Assembly: GCA_036250195.1 (NCBI GenBank)
Contig: JAVHZZ010000004.1
Coordinates: 160,826,727-160,890,726 of the forward strand
Reading direction: 5' to 3'
DNA from: Mixophyes australis
Lineage: Eukaryota > Chordata > Amphibia > Anura > Limnodynastidae
DNA length: 64,000 nucleotides
Shown: piece by piece, positions 35,679 through 47,192 of the stretch
How positions within the stretch are numbered: position 1 is the stretch's first letter
Layout of the letters: each line of letters begins with the position of its first letter
Notes under the pieces: generated by a model
The model's input: only the letters and a program-made list of their open reading frames with translations
Databases searched by the model: none
What the model was told of the DNA's origin: nothing
Made by a program: the position numbers and the translations under genes

Positions 35679-38410
35679 TTGTAGCATGACCATGTATATA
35701 TTTTGGAAAAAGGAAATGATGGGACTGACTACCCGCTAAACATCATGAACTTGCCCATGTAGATAATCAACCATATAAAAATAAAGTATTTTCAGATACC
35801 TGTGGAACATTGATAACTGAACATCTTTGTCAAGGAAACCTCTTTTATTATAATGTACTTTTCAAACATGTTAAGACCCTCTCCTGCTTAAATATGTATC
35901 CAACTACTTGAAATGTCGCCTTAATCCCTTTATCCCCTTGTTTTGATAAACACCATTTTATACTACATGGTGACAAGAAAGATGAATAGTAAAATACATG
36001 CACATCACCAGCACTCTAATCCATTCTGTCAATGTTTTTCACATTAATGTCCTTTGAAAAACAAAGTTTGCAAACCTTAGTCTATGATATAATCTTGACC
36101 AGTGGTGCAGAGAAAATCTGTGTTCCCTCAAAGGATTTCTGATATACTGAACTTCAAATGCATGAGCAACATAATATCTCCTGAGAGATTAAATTAAATT
36201 GATTCTTGCTCTTATAAGGTATGTGCTAATCTGCTATATAAGAGAAGGATTTGATTCAGTAGAGGTGGCAGACAAAACAAGCTTCTTATAAATGCCACTA
36301 AACAAGTAAGGTCAAGCCAGAAAGTCTTCCATTTCAGCCCTCTTATAATTTTAAATATATTTTCTTGAGAAGTAAAAATGAATCTAATGCGTTACCAATG
36401 CAAATAGATGGGCTGTAGAAAGTTTTGAAAATAAGATGAATACATTGATGAGGCTTTCTTGTGCTTGTTTGTCAAGATGATCTTTAAACTTGTCAAACAC
36501 ATGTAGATCTTTAGGTAGGTTTTGACAATATTGGCAAAGCAATAAAGTTAAAATCCACTTCTAAATGTGCACTTTGACCACTGTATTACAGATATATAAT
36601 GTTTCCTGTGTAGCTAGCTGGAAGCTACTGTTCTCTGTATAGAAGACTCAAGACAGGAAGTCTGCAGTGCATAAGGAGAAATCATACCCTATGATCACAA
36701 CTTTAATTCAAATGACCTTGGGTCTCATAAACTCTTGAAAAAATGAATTAAGTGTTATATTTTTTAAAAAATGCTAAAATTGTTACATATATATATATAT
36801 ACACATAACCAAGGAAAAGAGAGGCTATTTGCTTTATAGAGGACATGACACATGGAATGCCAAATAAAAGCTGTTTACATCTTTATTCTGCAGTGGAAAG
36901 TGAAATTTAAATTATAGGTTGCAAGGGAGACAAAAAGTCAACAAATAATAATAGGCATGAAGCACTGAATGCAGGATGCACATATGACTGATCTTGTCAT
37001 TGACCCTTTGAGAAGGGTAAAAGAATGACTAGTTATTATAGTGGTATCAGTATGAATAGAGACGTGTGAAGCTTGCAGAAGAGTCAGGATGATTCATTAT
37101 AAAGAACTGACAGCAAAAATTAATTCTTTACATTTTCCTTACACTTTTCTAAAGTGTAGGAGATTTATAATACCAACCAAAGCTAGCCTGTGCTGTAAGA
37201 TGAATTTCACAGTAGGTTTACAGATATTGTTCACTCGGCCAACATTTTAGATAAATAACAATGGCACTGCCACAGTCTTCAGTCTCCATCACATTGGCCT
37301 GTTGCTTTGCTTTCTTGTCTTTTTCTTTTCAGGCTTTCTTTGTATAGAACAAAAACATGATGCATTGAGATTCAATTGGATATGTCTTCACTAGATTTTA
37401 TTGTTCTAAAGAGAAATATCAATGTTTTGTAGCTTATAAAGTCTTTGTACTAGCAAGGAAACGTCTTTAAGCATGCATTTGAACACTAAAATGTTTTTCT
37501 TAAACCCTATTAGAGATCTTTGCAGGAATTAACTTTGTATTGACTTACCAGACTGCAAAAGTGTTATTCGGGTAGTGGCCGGTAACAGAAAATGAAATAC
37601 TTACTCTTTAAGTTAGGTTCATATATTTGTTGGTTTATAAAGGTATTAATAGAGAACCTTAGAAATTCAGTATGCTGTGGTTAAAAATTCACAAATCACA
37701 ATGAAATTCCTGTTTTTAGAAATGTACCAGCAAATCACGATAGGTCTGTAGCACTGACCAGGTCTCATACCTGAACTTCTTAGCAATCATTTTACAATTT
37801 AGTGAAGCACAGGCAGTACCAAGTCACTGAGGTTTTGACGTAAGGGTAGTGTTAGTAGGACTTTTAACGCTAGCGTTTTTCCATTTGAAGAGCTCAATTA
37901 TTCCCATACTGACACATTGCACTTCAGTGTGTCAGCACAGGAGCAAGTAAATTCTATTAATGCTAGACCTTTTCCAGTTGGAAAAGCTCTAACGTTAAAG
38001 GTGCCTGTCTGACACCATTGATTGCCTTCACTGTAACTGGCAGTGAATACAATCAAATTGCATAGTGTGACTTCACAATGAAAATGGGCTTTAATAAAGG
38101 AGGGTGGTACTAGGGGGTAGTACAGCAAAAGAATGTGTTTTGCGATAACGTGTTTTAATAAACACATCAGTTGATGTCAAAATGGATTGCCTGTGTTTTT
38201 TATACCTACTATATATAGGTAAATGCACTAAGGACAAGTATAGAAACAAATTCTGTTTACAGCAGTCTGTGTGGGTACATAAAACATAGAATGTAATGGC
38301 AATGTGTCAACTTGGTATTTTTACAGCTAATGGTGCTAATGATAACTGTATTTTTTTTAACCACAAAATCACAATTTATTTCTGCATTTGAGATACAGAT
38401 ATTTTACTTG
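35679..38410. other. Unassigned AT-rich sequence
   Basis: About 2.7 kb with a short (AT) run at 36787-36801. No gene or repeat recognised. Confidence 0.45.
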
Positions 38411-38419
38411 TATTTGTTC

Positions 38420-38765
38420 ACTTTATATCTCGTCTATTCCCACCTCTGTGCCACCACTCATGTTTCCAGCTCACCCTTCCAGCTCTTCGATCACAACCTC
38501 CTTTCTATCTGCCTCTTCTTGCCTCCTGCACTGCTCCCATCATCTACACGCTATGACAAAATCAGGCTGTCTCCCTTTATAAATGCACTTTCACCTCAGC
38601 CCTTGACTCAGCTGCCCCGTCCACCAGCCTCAAACTCTGGTGATCTAAATCCCGATAGCTGGGCAATGCAGGAGGAAGTCTCACTTTAACATGGACTTCC
38701 TTCACTTGAAAATCATTCATTCTTCATGCTCTGTCCTCTCTATCGCTAAACAAACCTACTCTAAG
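38420..38765 (+). mobile_element. L2-like LINE fragment (endonuclease end and linker)
   Basis: The plus strand (38312-38689 frame) contains THVSSSPFQLFDHNLLSICL. In L2-type LINEs the apurinic-type endonuclease closes with an (S/F)DH motif followed by hydrophobic residues, and FDHNLLSICL fits. The linker that follows is Pro/Ser-rich as expected, and a shifted frame reads SCSVLSIAKQTYS. No reverse transcriptase domain follows. The next DNA is an inverted 3' untranslated segment. Confidence 0.55.
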
Positions 38766-38767
38766 TG

Positions 38768-39178
38768 ATTGACATACAGGAAGCATGATACTTTCCATAA
38801 GACATAATAGGCAGAGTATAAAACAGGTGTCATAAAGAATGTACAGGAGGCAAGAGACAAGGACACACTGGTGGAAGAGTTGGAAGCAGATACGACAACA
38901 AACGGAAGAAGGACCTCTGCTTACAATTTAATGCGGAGGACAGGAAGGGGTGACATGGAGTGAGAATGTGCATGTAGAAGGCCCTTCCCCATTCTTACCT
39001 CTTGCATGTTCTTTACGACATCTGTTTTATCTCCTGCCTCTAAGTCTTATGCACAATACTAGGCTTCCTGTATGTCCATTACTTTGCCCATCGATATATA
39101 TCTTTATTATATCCTGTACGCTACTGTAGGATGCAGCCAGTTGTTGTGGCACCTTATAAAATAATAATAATAGTAATA
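38768..39178. repeat. Inverted repeat of LINE 3' untranslated DNA plus LINE tail
   Basis: GACATACAGGAAGC at about 38770 recurs as GCTTCCTGTATGTC at about 39067. The pairing extends over about 80-90 bp on each side (38768-38855 against 38998-39082) with around ten mismatches and a spacer of about 140 bp. A LINE-type end (GTTGTGGCACCTTATAAAAT then AATAATAATAG) follows at 39148-39178. Confidence 0.7.
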
Positions 39179-39277
39179 ACAATAGCAATCACAAGGGCAG
39201 AAAAGACTTGGTAAAACAATACACTTAATGTGACACTATGAATTGCCTGCACAAACTATGGGTTTGAAAATATTACA

Positions 39278-40400
39278 GTATTTACTATATACACTAAAGG
39301 AATATTTTTTTTTCATTCCTTTTATATTACCGTGCTTCATGTTGCATTGGTATGCAACGTCCAACAATAGTATTTCATCCGGCCAAAATGATGTTGTACA
39401 TCAGAGTAAAGAGCGATAAGTGCACTGTTTCTACATTAGGGTATATACTGTAGGGTAGTACAAATTGCAATTATGGCCATGGCTATATGGAGTAATAAAA
39501 CAAACCAACAAAAAAAAAAATGTCTGATAGTTGTTAGCTGTTGTACCTCCCTTTGTTATAAAGCGCTTTTTTTGTGTGTGTTTCTTTTAGTACCACCAAG
39601 CTTATACATATATGCAATTGCGCATACACGTGTACATTTGGGCACTGGCTGTGTAGTACTTTTCTGTCCCCTACTACATAAAGAGTTTGCTTCACATGAA
39701 AATGATGTTTGTAAGCTGTTTTTACACCAACAAACCTCTTCTGAGAAGCAGAAATATAAACGTGAACAATATAATTTTCAGTTGGGTGTTCAGTAAGTGC
39801 CAAAGGACTCATTAATCTTGATTATTTCACATAACAGATTACTTCACAAATCATCTTTTATTCCTATCCATGCACATAAAGATAACAGACATCTAATAGA
39901 CTGTCATGGGAGACTAAAAGAAAGGCGTTTCATAAATATAAATCTGACACAGCACAAGACAAATATTTAGAGGGAATGATGTATTGTGTTTAACATGGGA
40001 AATCGTGCAGAAAAAATATCTGGTGTTAATAAACTAACCTAGAAGGTCCTAGAAGCATTTTTTAGATCTTGTAACAAACTATTTTAATAAGAAGAAATAA
40101 AGATGTTCTCAATTAAAATGCTATGGTTTCAAACAGGTATCTCATTTTATATGGCTCTTGGGAACCTTTTGGCCCATTTCTTTGTTTTATTACTCCATAT
40201 AGCCCTGGCTATATTTGTACTACCCTACAGTATATACCCTAATGTAGAAACAGTGCACTTATCGCTCTTTACTCTGATGTACAACATCATTTTGGCTGGA
40301 TGAAATACTATAGCTGGACGTTTTTATACCAATGAAGCATGAAGCACAGTAATCTAAAAGGAATGAAAAAAAATATTCCTTTAGTGTGGATAGTAAATAC
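39278..40400. mobile_element. Unclassified element with about 220-bp terminal inverted repeats
   Basis: The arms at 39278-39504 and 40181-40400 are inverted copies (about 90% identical by eye): outer ends GTATTTACTATATACACTAA and, reversed, GTATTTACTATCCACACTAA. Shared inner words include GTGCACTG...CTACATTAGGGTATATACTG. The 680-bp centre has no recognisable protein: the frames 39473-39796 and 40103-40303 are unremarkable. Flanks show no clear target duplication. It could be a foldback-type transposon or an inverted duplication. Confidence 0.65.
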
Positions 40401-40411
40401 AGCAGTAAGGG

Positions 40412-40709
40412 CATACTTGCCAACTCTCCCAAAATATCCGGGAGACTCCCGCATTTTGTGAGAGTCTCCCGGGCGAATGTGGCAATCCCTCGCAATCTGC
40501 CCACTTGCTAGTGAAGTGGGCAGAATTAAGTCCCAAACGGAATCGTGGCAATTGCCCCCCCCCCCCCCCCCCCCGCTGTCAAATGACGCATCATCACGTC
40601 ATGGGGGCGGGTCCAAAATGACGCCATTTGGAGCCCCCCCCCCCCCCCCCCCCCGTTACGCCCTCCTCCTCTGCAGGCTCCCGGATTTCACCAACAGAAA
40701 GTAAGTATG
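40412..40709. mobile_element. Non-autonomous hAT-like element (CATACTTGCC type)
   Basis: The left end CATACTTGCCAACTCTCC and the right end (reverse-complemented CATACTTACTTTC) are short inverted termini. AGTAAGGG is repeated exactly on both sides (40404-40411, 40710-40717), an 8-bp duplication. The interior has ACTCCCG/CGGGAGAC palindromes and two C runs of about 20 (about 40554-40574, 40636-40654). The left end resembles a very common frog repeat, from memory. It begins only 11 bp after the end of the inverted-repeat element at 39278-40400. Confidence 0.85.
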
Positions 40710-40717
40710 AGTAAGGG

Positions 40718-43569
40718 GCAACCTGAAGTAGCTGGAGGGCTGCATAAGACCGGGAGCAACCGACTGGGTGGGCCGAAAGAGAAGGCTTGGACTGTTGCTT
40801 ACCACAGGCTTGACTTCAATGAATACTACTACTGTGTACTGGTGAAATCATACTAGTAAAAAGTGTGCCTAGGGAAGCACAGTTGTGATCGATATGGTTT
40901 TAGTAGGGCAAAAAGGAATGGATTTAAGGTCTTACTTATCTTGTGCTTTTTCTTATGCTTGTGCGTTTTTGACATCACATAGAGGAGTTTACAACCTTAG
41001 TCCTCAGCTCCACTCCTTATTGAACCTGGATTTTCTGGATCTGCTGGCCCCCTCAGAATGCTACATGTTATTTCGGAAGAAAAACTGGAGATTCCATCAA
41101 AGGTTCTAGATGTAGCATCTGAAGATTGTTTAATCTGCATGTGACAGTTAGGAAACAACATTTCCAGCATGCAGTAGAAGACGTAAAATATCTGCAAATG
41201 TTTATTATTTCTAAATGACACTTGAGCGGAAAAGGAAGCAAAAAGCATAAAATAATTTAACACTTCACAAAAATACATAAGCTACAGGTAATCTAATTTT
41301 CCCCACAATCAATATAGCTTGTTTATTATAAAGAAACACAATTTACTGTATGTATGGTTATTTCCAGTACCAGACTGTGTTGTTGAACTCAGAGGCAGTG
41401 AATGGCATTAGCAGTAATTTCTTAATCTGTCAGGGAATTAACGTGCCATTGCCAATAGATGCAAAGTGATATGCAGTCACTTGTAATTGTCCTTCAGTTG
41501 CTATGCATCAATTGTGTGCGGGAAATGCTGCATTGGGAATGGCAAACTGACTTTGAAAGCCTGTTATGGTCACTGTCAGTCATTCGGATGAAATCTGCCT
41601 CCCTGTTGCCATTTTATTCTTCCACAAAGTGTTGATTAAAATATATCACAGCTATTTTGCTCTTTCAGGCTGAGATAATGTGTGAATCCCAAAGGAAAAT
41701 TCACACCTCTGTGTGGTTGAAAAAGAAAAGCAGGTGTTTTTTCATGTACAAATTTGCTTTTTTAACCTTCTGCCCTGAAGGCTCCAACACATTTCATACC
41801 TGGCTTCTGCTCTAAATATTATTTCATGTACTGCCTTGAACATATTGTGACCTCTACTTGCAAGGGAGCAAGACAACCTTTTCTCCCTCCAGCATTCATT
41901 ATTAATTACATTTAATGGAAATTAGTATCTGATGAGTTGATATGAGTCACAGCAACTTTGTGCCGTTTGCATGATTTTACATATGATGTAACATCCAATA
42001 TTCTCTCTAAATTCTGGTAATAAAGGATTTAGAAGATCGATTTAATGATAAATCCACATTCATGGATTCATAATCTGCTGTTTAGTGTAACCCTGTACAA
42101 TTTCATTTTAAAACTATAATTTCTAGAACATAGACCTAAGAGGGAGCATTGGTCACATCATCATTAGTGGCAAGATGTAATGGTTTATATTGATATATTA
42201 CAGTAACAGTTAAAAGCTAATCTAAATGGCATGACAAATTTAGTTTTAATTTCAACATTGTGCAATTAGTTTTTCAACTGGCTCCTTTCTTTAACTGCTC
42301 TCTGACTAGAATTTAGTTGAACTTGTTTGACCTACTTACCAGTGGAAACCGTCCAACCCAGGCTGCTATAGATGATCTTGCCCCCACTGCAACCACATTA
42401 TTATATCACTACCACTGTGACAGTCACAGTCTTATAACCTGCAATAGTACTTGGAATGTTAATCAGAGTGTAACTGACAGTATGAAGCCATGGAGGACAG
42501 AATGGGTTGGGGGAAGCTATTTAATTGCATGCTTCATATATTAAAATGTAACTTTTTGGGAATAGTTGTTCTTTACATAGTTTTAAGCATTATTACGATA
42601 TGTTCCATATTCCCACGCACCCATTATAGTGTGTTCTAGACATAAGGGATTTTGTGGAACAATTTCTGGTAATGGTCTAATATTTATATTTTCAATGAAC
42701 AGATTCAACAATGATTGATTACTACTATATTTTATAGCTTCTTTTTTTTTTATAACAATTGTGTTCCGAACCTCACATTTTCATTTAGTACAATGATTGT
42801 GAAGTGATTCATTGACTCATAGAGCTTTGAACTTTGCAGAATCATTTTACGCATCTCTATTAAGTTGCATAGGTACAGTACGTTCCATTGCCTCACAGCC
42901 ACAGTCTATATTCTGTGCAGTGATAGATGACCAGATAGAAAGGACTTCCTCCTGATAGAATGCCAAACAACACATAGACTGGTTCCTAAGCAACAGTGCA
43001 AACAATATGTAGGAATAGTTTACTGGTAAAGAAACAAAGGGTATTAGGAATCACGTATAAAAGTGTTGTCTTCATAGCTGTTTTATGTTCTGTGAGTCCT
43101 GCACCAAGTATAATACTACACAATGCATACAATCTTTTGTCCTGTTGAGGTCTCTACTTTGTGTATATTTTGAAACTTATCAGAAGTATGGTGTCTGAGC
43201 TTTTGCATTTTAATTGAATTATTACACATTATGGGACATGCTTTCTGCATTGATTTTATTCTTGTCGTCTGGGGTTTGACTTGTTATTGTGTTCCACTCT
43301 TTTATTATTGGGGTATTGTTGCATTTTGGGACTTTTACACGTGGACTTGGACAGTTAATTATGATGCCACTATGCTGTACTGAAATTGATTGCTGTAGAA
43401 ATGTTTCCTCAGACAATCTGGGATGTTTATATGGTACCTGCATATCATAAACCTTAGTCCATCCACCTGCACTTAGAATTAATTTCATATTTCCTGTCAT
43501 GTGGCTTACTCATTGTTATGTCCACGGCCATAAACATATCACTTTTAATACAGAACAATACAACATATG
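40718..43569. other. Unassigned sequence, possible conserved non-coding element
   Basis: No repeat or gene recognised. About 41390-41720 looks like slowly evolving non-coding DNA in texture (balanced composition, no repeats). This is an impression only. Confidence 0.35.
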
Positions 43570-44030
43570 ATTTGTTGGTATGTGGTCGACGGCTAGACCT
43601 CCATTTGGTCGACATTCAGAAAATTGACAACATTAGGTCTACAGTTAAAATGTGGGCAGTATTATTAGGTCAACAAGTAAATGTTGACAATATTATTAGG
43701 TTGACAATTCAAATGTATACAGTATTATATAACTCGGGATAGGGTTAGGCTTAGGGATTGGGTTATTATTGTTGACCTAAAAGTACTGTCTACATTTGAA
43801 TTGTCGACCAAATAATACTGTCTACATTTGAGCTGTCAAGAAATAATTCTGTCTACATTCTAATTGTCGACCAAATAATACTGTTTACATTCTAATTTTC
43901 GACCTAATAACACTGTCTACATTTGATGTCACCTAAATAATTCTGTCGACATTCGAATTGTAGACCTAATAACACTGTCAATATTATTATTGTCGACTTT
44001 CCAACGCTGTCTATATTATAGTATCGAACA
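43570..44030. repeat. Head-to-head minisatellite with GTCGAC words
   Basis: From about 43780 to 44030 a unit of about 32 bp, of the type GTCTACATTTGAATTGTCGACC, followed by AATAATACT, repeats seven or eight times. From 43570 to about 43735 related units appear in the opposite orientation (ATTATTAGGTCAACAAGTAAA). The centre at 43736-43766 is a G-rich GGGATAGGGTTAGGC stretch. The whole block is a large imperfect palindrome. Confidence 0.85.
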
Positions 44031-44456
44031 TATGTATCACATCCAATTTGAGCACAAAACAAAAACAATAAATCCATTTATTAATATTGCTGCCCTGAAA
44101 AAACTAGGCAACTGCAAGCAGACTACTCTCTATACAGTTATTTTCATAGTATGTAGTAAAAACTATATTGAGGAAGATACAAAGGTTGTTGTGTTTTTTG
44201 TCTCGGTTGACACAAAGATTATTTTTGTGCAGTTTTAGATGAAAACATCCCCATGAAGAGCTTGCTTCTTTGCACCAGTGTATTTAAATATAATTATTTC
44301 ACTGCAGAAAGGCTAGGTGCCATCTAGAAACAATGTAAATGTAAAACTTTTAAAGTGGTCTTTAGGTCCATGTGTGTATGTGAGCGAACTCATCTCTTTT
44401 ACGGTGGTGGCACATGGGCGGTATGTGTGACAGTATTTTCTAGCTAAAATAACTCA
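44031..44456. other. Unassigned sequence
   Basis: Nothing recognised. Confidence 0.45.
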
Positions 44457-46492
44457 CAGGGCTGCCAAGAGGAATTCAGGGCCCCGGTACAACAACTTCA
44501 TGGGGCCCCCCTTAAAGCTGAGAATGAAAAAAATTTTGCAAACATTTGCGGCACCAACATATTTTGGTGCGGCTAAAAAAAAAAAATTTTGGCGACACTA
44601 AAAATTTGTATGGCCACAACCACAATTGTACGACCACACACACATGTGGGTGTGGTCATACAATTGGGGGCATGGCTATGAATCACTTGGCGTAACCCTC
44701 TTACAAAAAAAAAACTTGCATTGCTGTGTTACCAAAAATTGGGATTGTCCCACTAGAATCACAACATATCTCACACTCTCCTGCTCTCTCCTACCTGTTC
44801 TTCTCACTTTCACCAACTGTGGCTGCAGGTTTCCTTAGCTGCGGCTTGGCAGGAACCTGGAATGTTGGGGTCCTATTTGGAAAAAAAATGGGTACTTTTA
44901 GAAAATTACAGCCAGCACCAGCGTTAAATCAATAGCACCCACGATTAACAATTAGGCCTTCCTCGAGCCCCAATATTAAAATAATAGGTTTATTTATTAA
45001 ATGTGAATACTATATCCCTCCCTACAAACAGCCCCAGCAATAAATTAATAGTATTTACATTTCAGAAATATACCTATTTACCGCAAACATGACTGACATT
45101 AAATAATTCATAGGCACATTTAATAAAGAGACCTCATTGTCCCCCACATTCAGTAGCCCCCAAACCACCCCATCTTAAACTCTTTCATCACTGTGCCATG
45201 CTGCCCCCGTTCTCCATCACTGTGCCCTCAAACCCCCCCACTCCATCACTGTTCCATCCTGCCTCCCCACTCCATCACTGTGCCATCCTGCCCCCCCCCC
45301 CCACTCCATCACTGTGCCATGCTGCCCCTGCTCTCCATCACTGTGCCATCTTGTTCCCCCTCTCCATCACTCTGTGCCTTCCTGCTGCCCCCCCCTTTTT
45401 TCCCTCATACTGTGCCTCTCTCTCCCCCTTTTTCCTCATGCTGTGCCTCTCTGTACCCCTCTTTTTCTTAATACTGCGCCTCTCTCTACCCCCTTTTTCT
45501 TAATACTGCGCCTCTCTCTACCCCCCTTTTTCTTAATACTGCGCCTCTCTCTACCCCCTTTTTCTTAATACTGCGCCTCTCTCTACCCCCTTTTTCTTAA
45601 TACTGTGGCTCTCTCTCCCCTTTTTATTAATACTGTGCCTCTCTGTACCCCTCTTTTTCTTATTACTGTGCCTCTCTGTACCCCGCTTTTTCTTATTACT
45701 GTGCCTCTCCGTACCCCTCTTTTTCTCAATACTGTGCCTCTCTGTGCCCCTCTTTTTCTTATTACTGTGCCTCTCCGTACACCTCTTTTTCTCAATACTG
45801 TGCCTCTCTGTACCCCTCTTTTTCTTAATACTGTGCCTCTCCATAACCCTCTTTTTCTCAATACTGTGCCTCTCTGTACCCCTCTTTTTCTCAATACTGT
45901 GCCTCTCTGTACCCCTCCTTTTTAATACTGTGCCTCTCTGTACCCCTCTTTTTCTTAATACTGTGCCTCTCTGTACCCCTCTTTTTCTTATTACTGTGCC
46001 TCTCCGTACCCCTCTTTTTCTCAATACTGTGCCTCTCTGTACCCCCACTGTTGTTCCTCACACTGTGCCTTTTTTTTTTTTTTTTTATACTTACATTAGT
46101 ATTAGCTGTTTTCTTCTCTTCTCTTCTCTTTTGGCTTCTGTCTTCTTTCTTCTGTCTTGGTCCTGTCTGCCTTGCTCCTCACTGACTGCCGGGCGTGACT
46201 TGATGACGTCACGCCCGGCAGTCAGTGTAAACAAAGCAGAGAGGAAGGAGGAGGGGCCGGCGGCGCCGCTATTTTGTAAGTATCTTTTTTTTTTTTTTTT
46301 CTGCTTTTTTTTTTACAACGCTGCTCCCCCCCCCACCAATGAAGGGGCGGAGCCCCGAACCGCTGCAACCTCCCCTCCCTCCCCCCGCGCGGAACAAAAA
46401 AAAGGAAAAAAAAGTAAGTTTAAAAAAAAAAAAAAAACCTGAACAGTGAGGTAATTAGTACCCGCTCCCCCCCCCCCCTCTCGGCGGCCCTG
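44457..46492. mobile_element. Large non-autonomous hAT-like element with tandem arrays
   Basis: The left end CAGGGCTGCCAAGAGG and the right end, reverse-complemented CAGGGCCGCCGAGAGG, match at 14 of 16 positions, so the termini are hAT type. Flanks (ATAACTCA, GCTGTCAC) show no duplication. The left part carries CCCCAGCAATAAATTAA and related phrases also found in 59807-61346. The middle is tandem arrays (45185-46070). The right part holds a 20-bp perfect hairpin (46180-46199 with 46208-46227) and homopolymer runs. No transposase. Long open frames arise from the 33-bp period. Confidence 0.82.
45185..46070. repeat. Two adjoining minisatellites, second with 33-bp unit
   Basis: 45185-45400: units of the type CCATCACTGTGCCATCCTGC, with C-run length variation. 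45405-46070: about eighteen to twenty units of about 33 bp, each with TACTGTGCCTCTCTGTACCC followed by a pyrimidine tract, differing by single bases (CTGTACC, CCGTACC) and tract length. The two units share CTGTGCC, so one probably derives from the other. Confidence 0.9.
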
Positions 46493-46500
46493 GCTGTCAC

Positions 46501-47067
46501 AAAATAGCGGTGTAGTTGGGGCACACACGTGTGATCTGGTTTGGTTCTTAGATACCATATTGACACAAAAAAATATGTCTGTCATACTGTGGGGTGGTGC
46601 TTAGAGTACAAAAGTTGATTTAAAACTGAAGTTCAAGAATAGGCTGTAATAAATAACAATTGACAGCTCCTTATGACCTTTGTTACAGTAGCTCTCATAA
46701 ATGAGTGAAAATGTGTTCCTAGTTTTACCAGTAGTAGGAAAAATGTTGGTTATTCATAGATTTCACCTAGGATATTATGTATGTTCTTTATCTATATAAC
46801 ATAGCCATCTCCTATCGCTACCCAATACCAGAGCATAAATGTCATTAGTTTCACAAATGACTTAGATACTTCAAAGCAATTAGGTTGGCATTTTAATCAA
46901 GTTGTAACTCAAGTTATTTTATGCCTTCAATGTCTGTGATGCCACCCAACTCCCTTTTTTTGTTTTAAGAATTGTACTGCATGCTCTCGATAGGTTTTTT
47001 CTGCAAACTATTTCACTTATCTGTTACTTTGCAAATGTGTATACACAATAAAAAGTACAATACCCAT
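46501..47067. other. Unassigned sequence
   Basis: Nothing recognised. Confidence 0.45.
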
Positions 47068-47192
47068 ATCATCACCAACATTTATTTATATAGCGCCAGC
47101 AGATTCCGTAGCGCTTTACAATTGGGAACAAACAGTAATAAAACAATAATGGGTAATACATACAGACAGAGAGGTAAGAGGGCCCTGCTTGC
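47068..47192 (-). mobile_element. LINE/SINE 3' tail fragment
   Basis: On the reverse strand it ends GTAAAGCGCTACGGAATCTG then GGCGCTATATAAATAAATG and ATGAT units, a related tail subfamily. It begins abruptly at GCAGGGCCCTCTTACC (about 47192), so it is a 5'-truncated insert of about 125 bp. Confidence 0.75.

Noticed and set aside
35268..35693. 141-codon open frame on the minus strand
   Set aside because: Half of it is a palindromic MITE. No recognisable domain.
44626..44935. Open frames of 69-70 codons
   Set aside because: Inside the hAT-like element, with no transposase motif such as the dimerisation domain.
45551..46442. Open frames of 103 to 232 codons reading RGTVLRKRGVQ or similar
   Set aside because: Produced by a 33-bp tandem unit. 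No start context, domain or coding signature.
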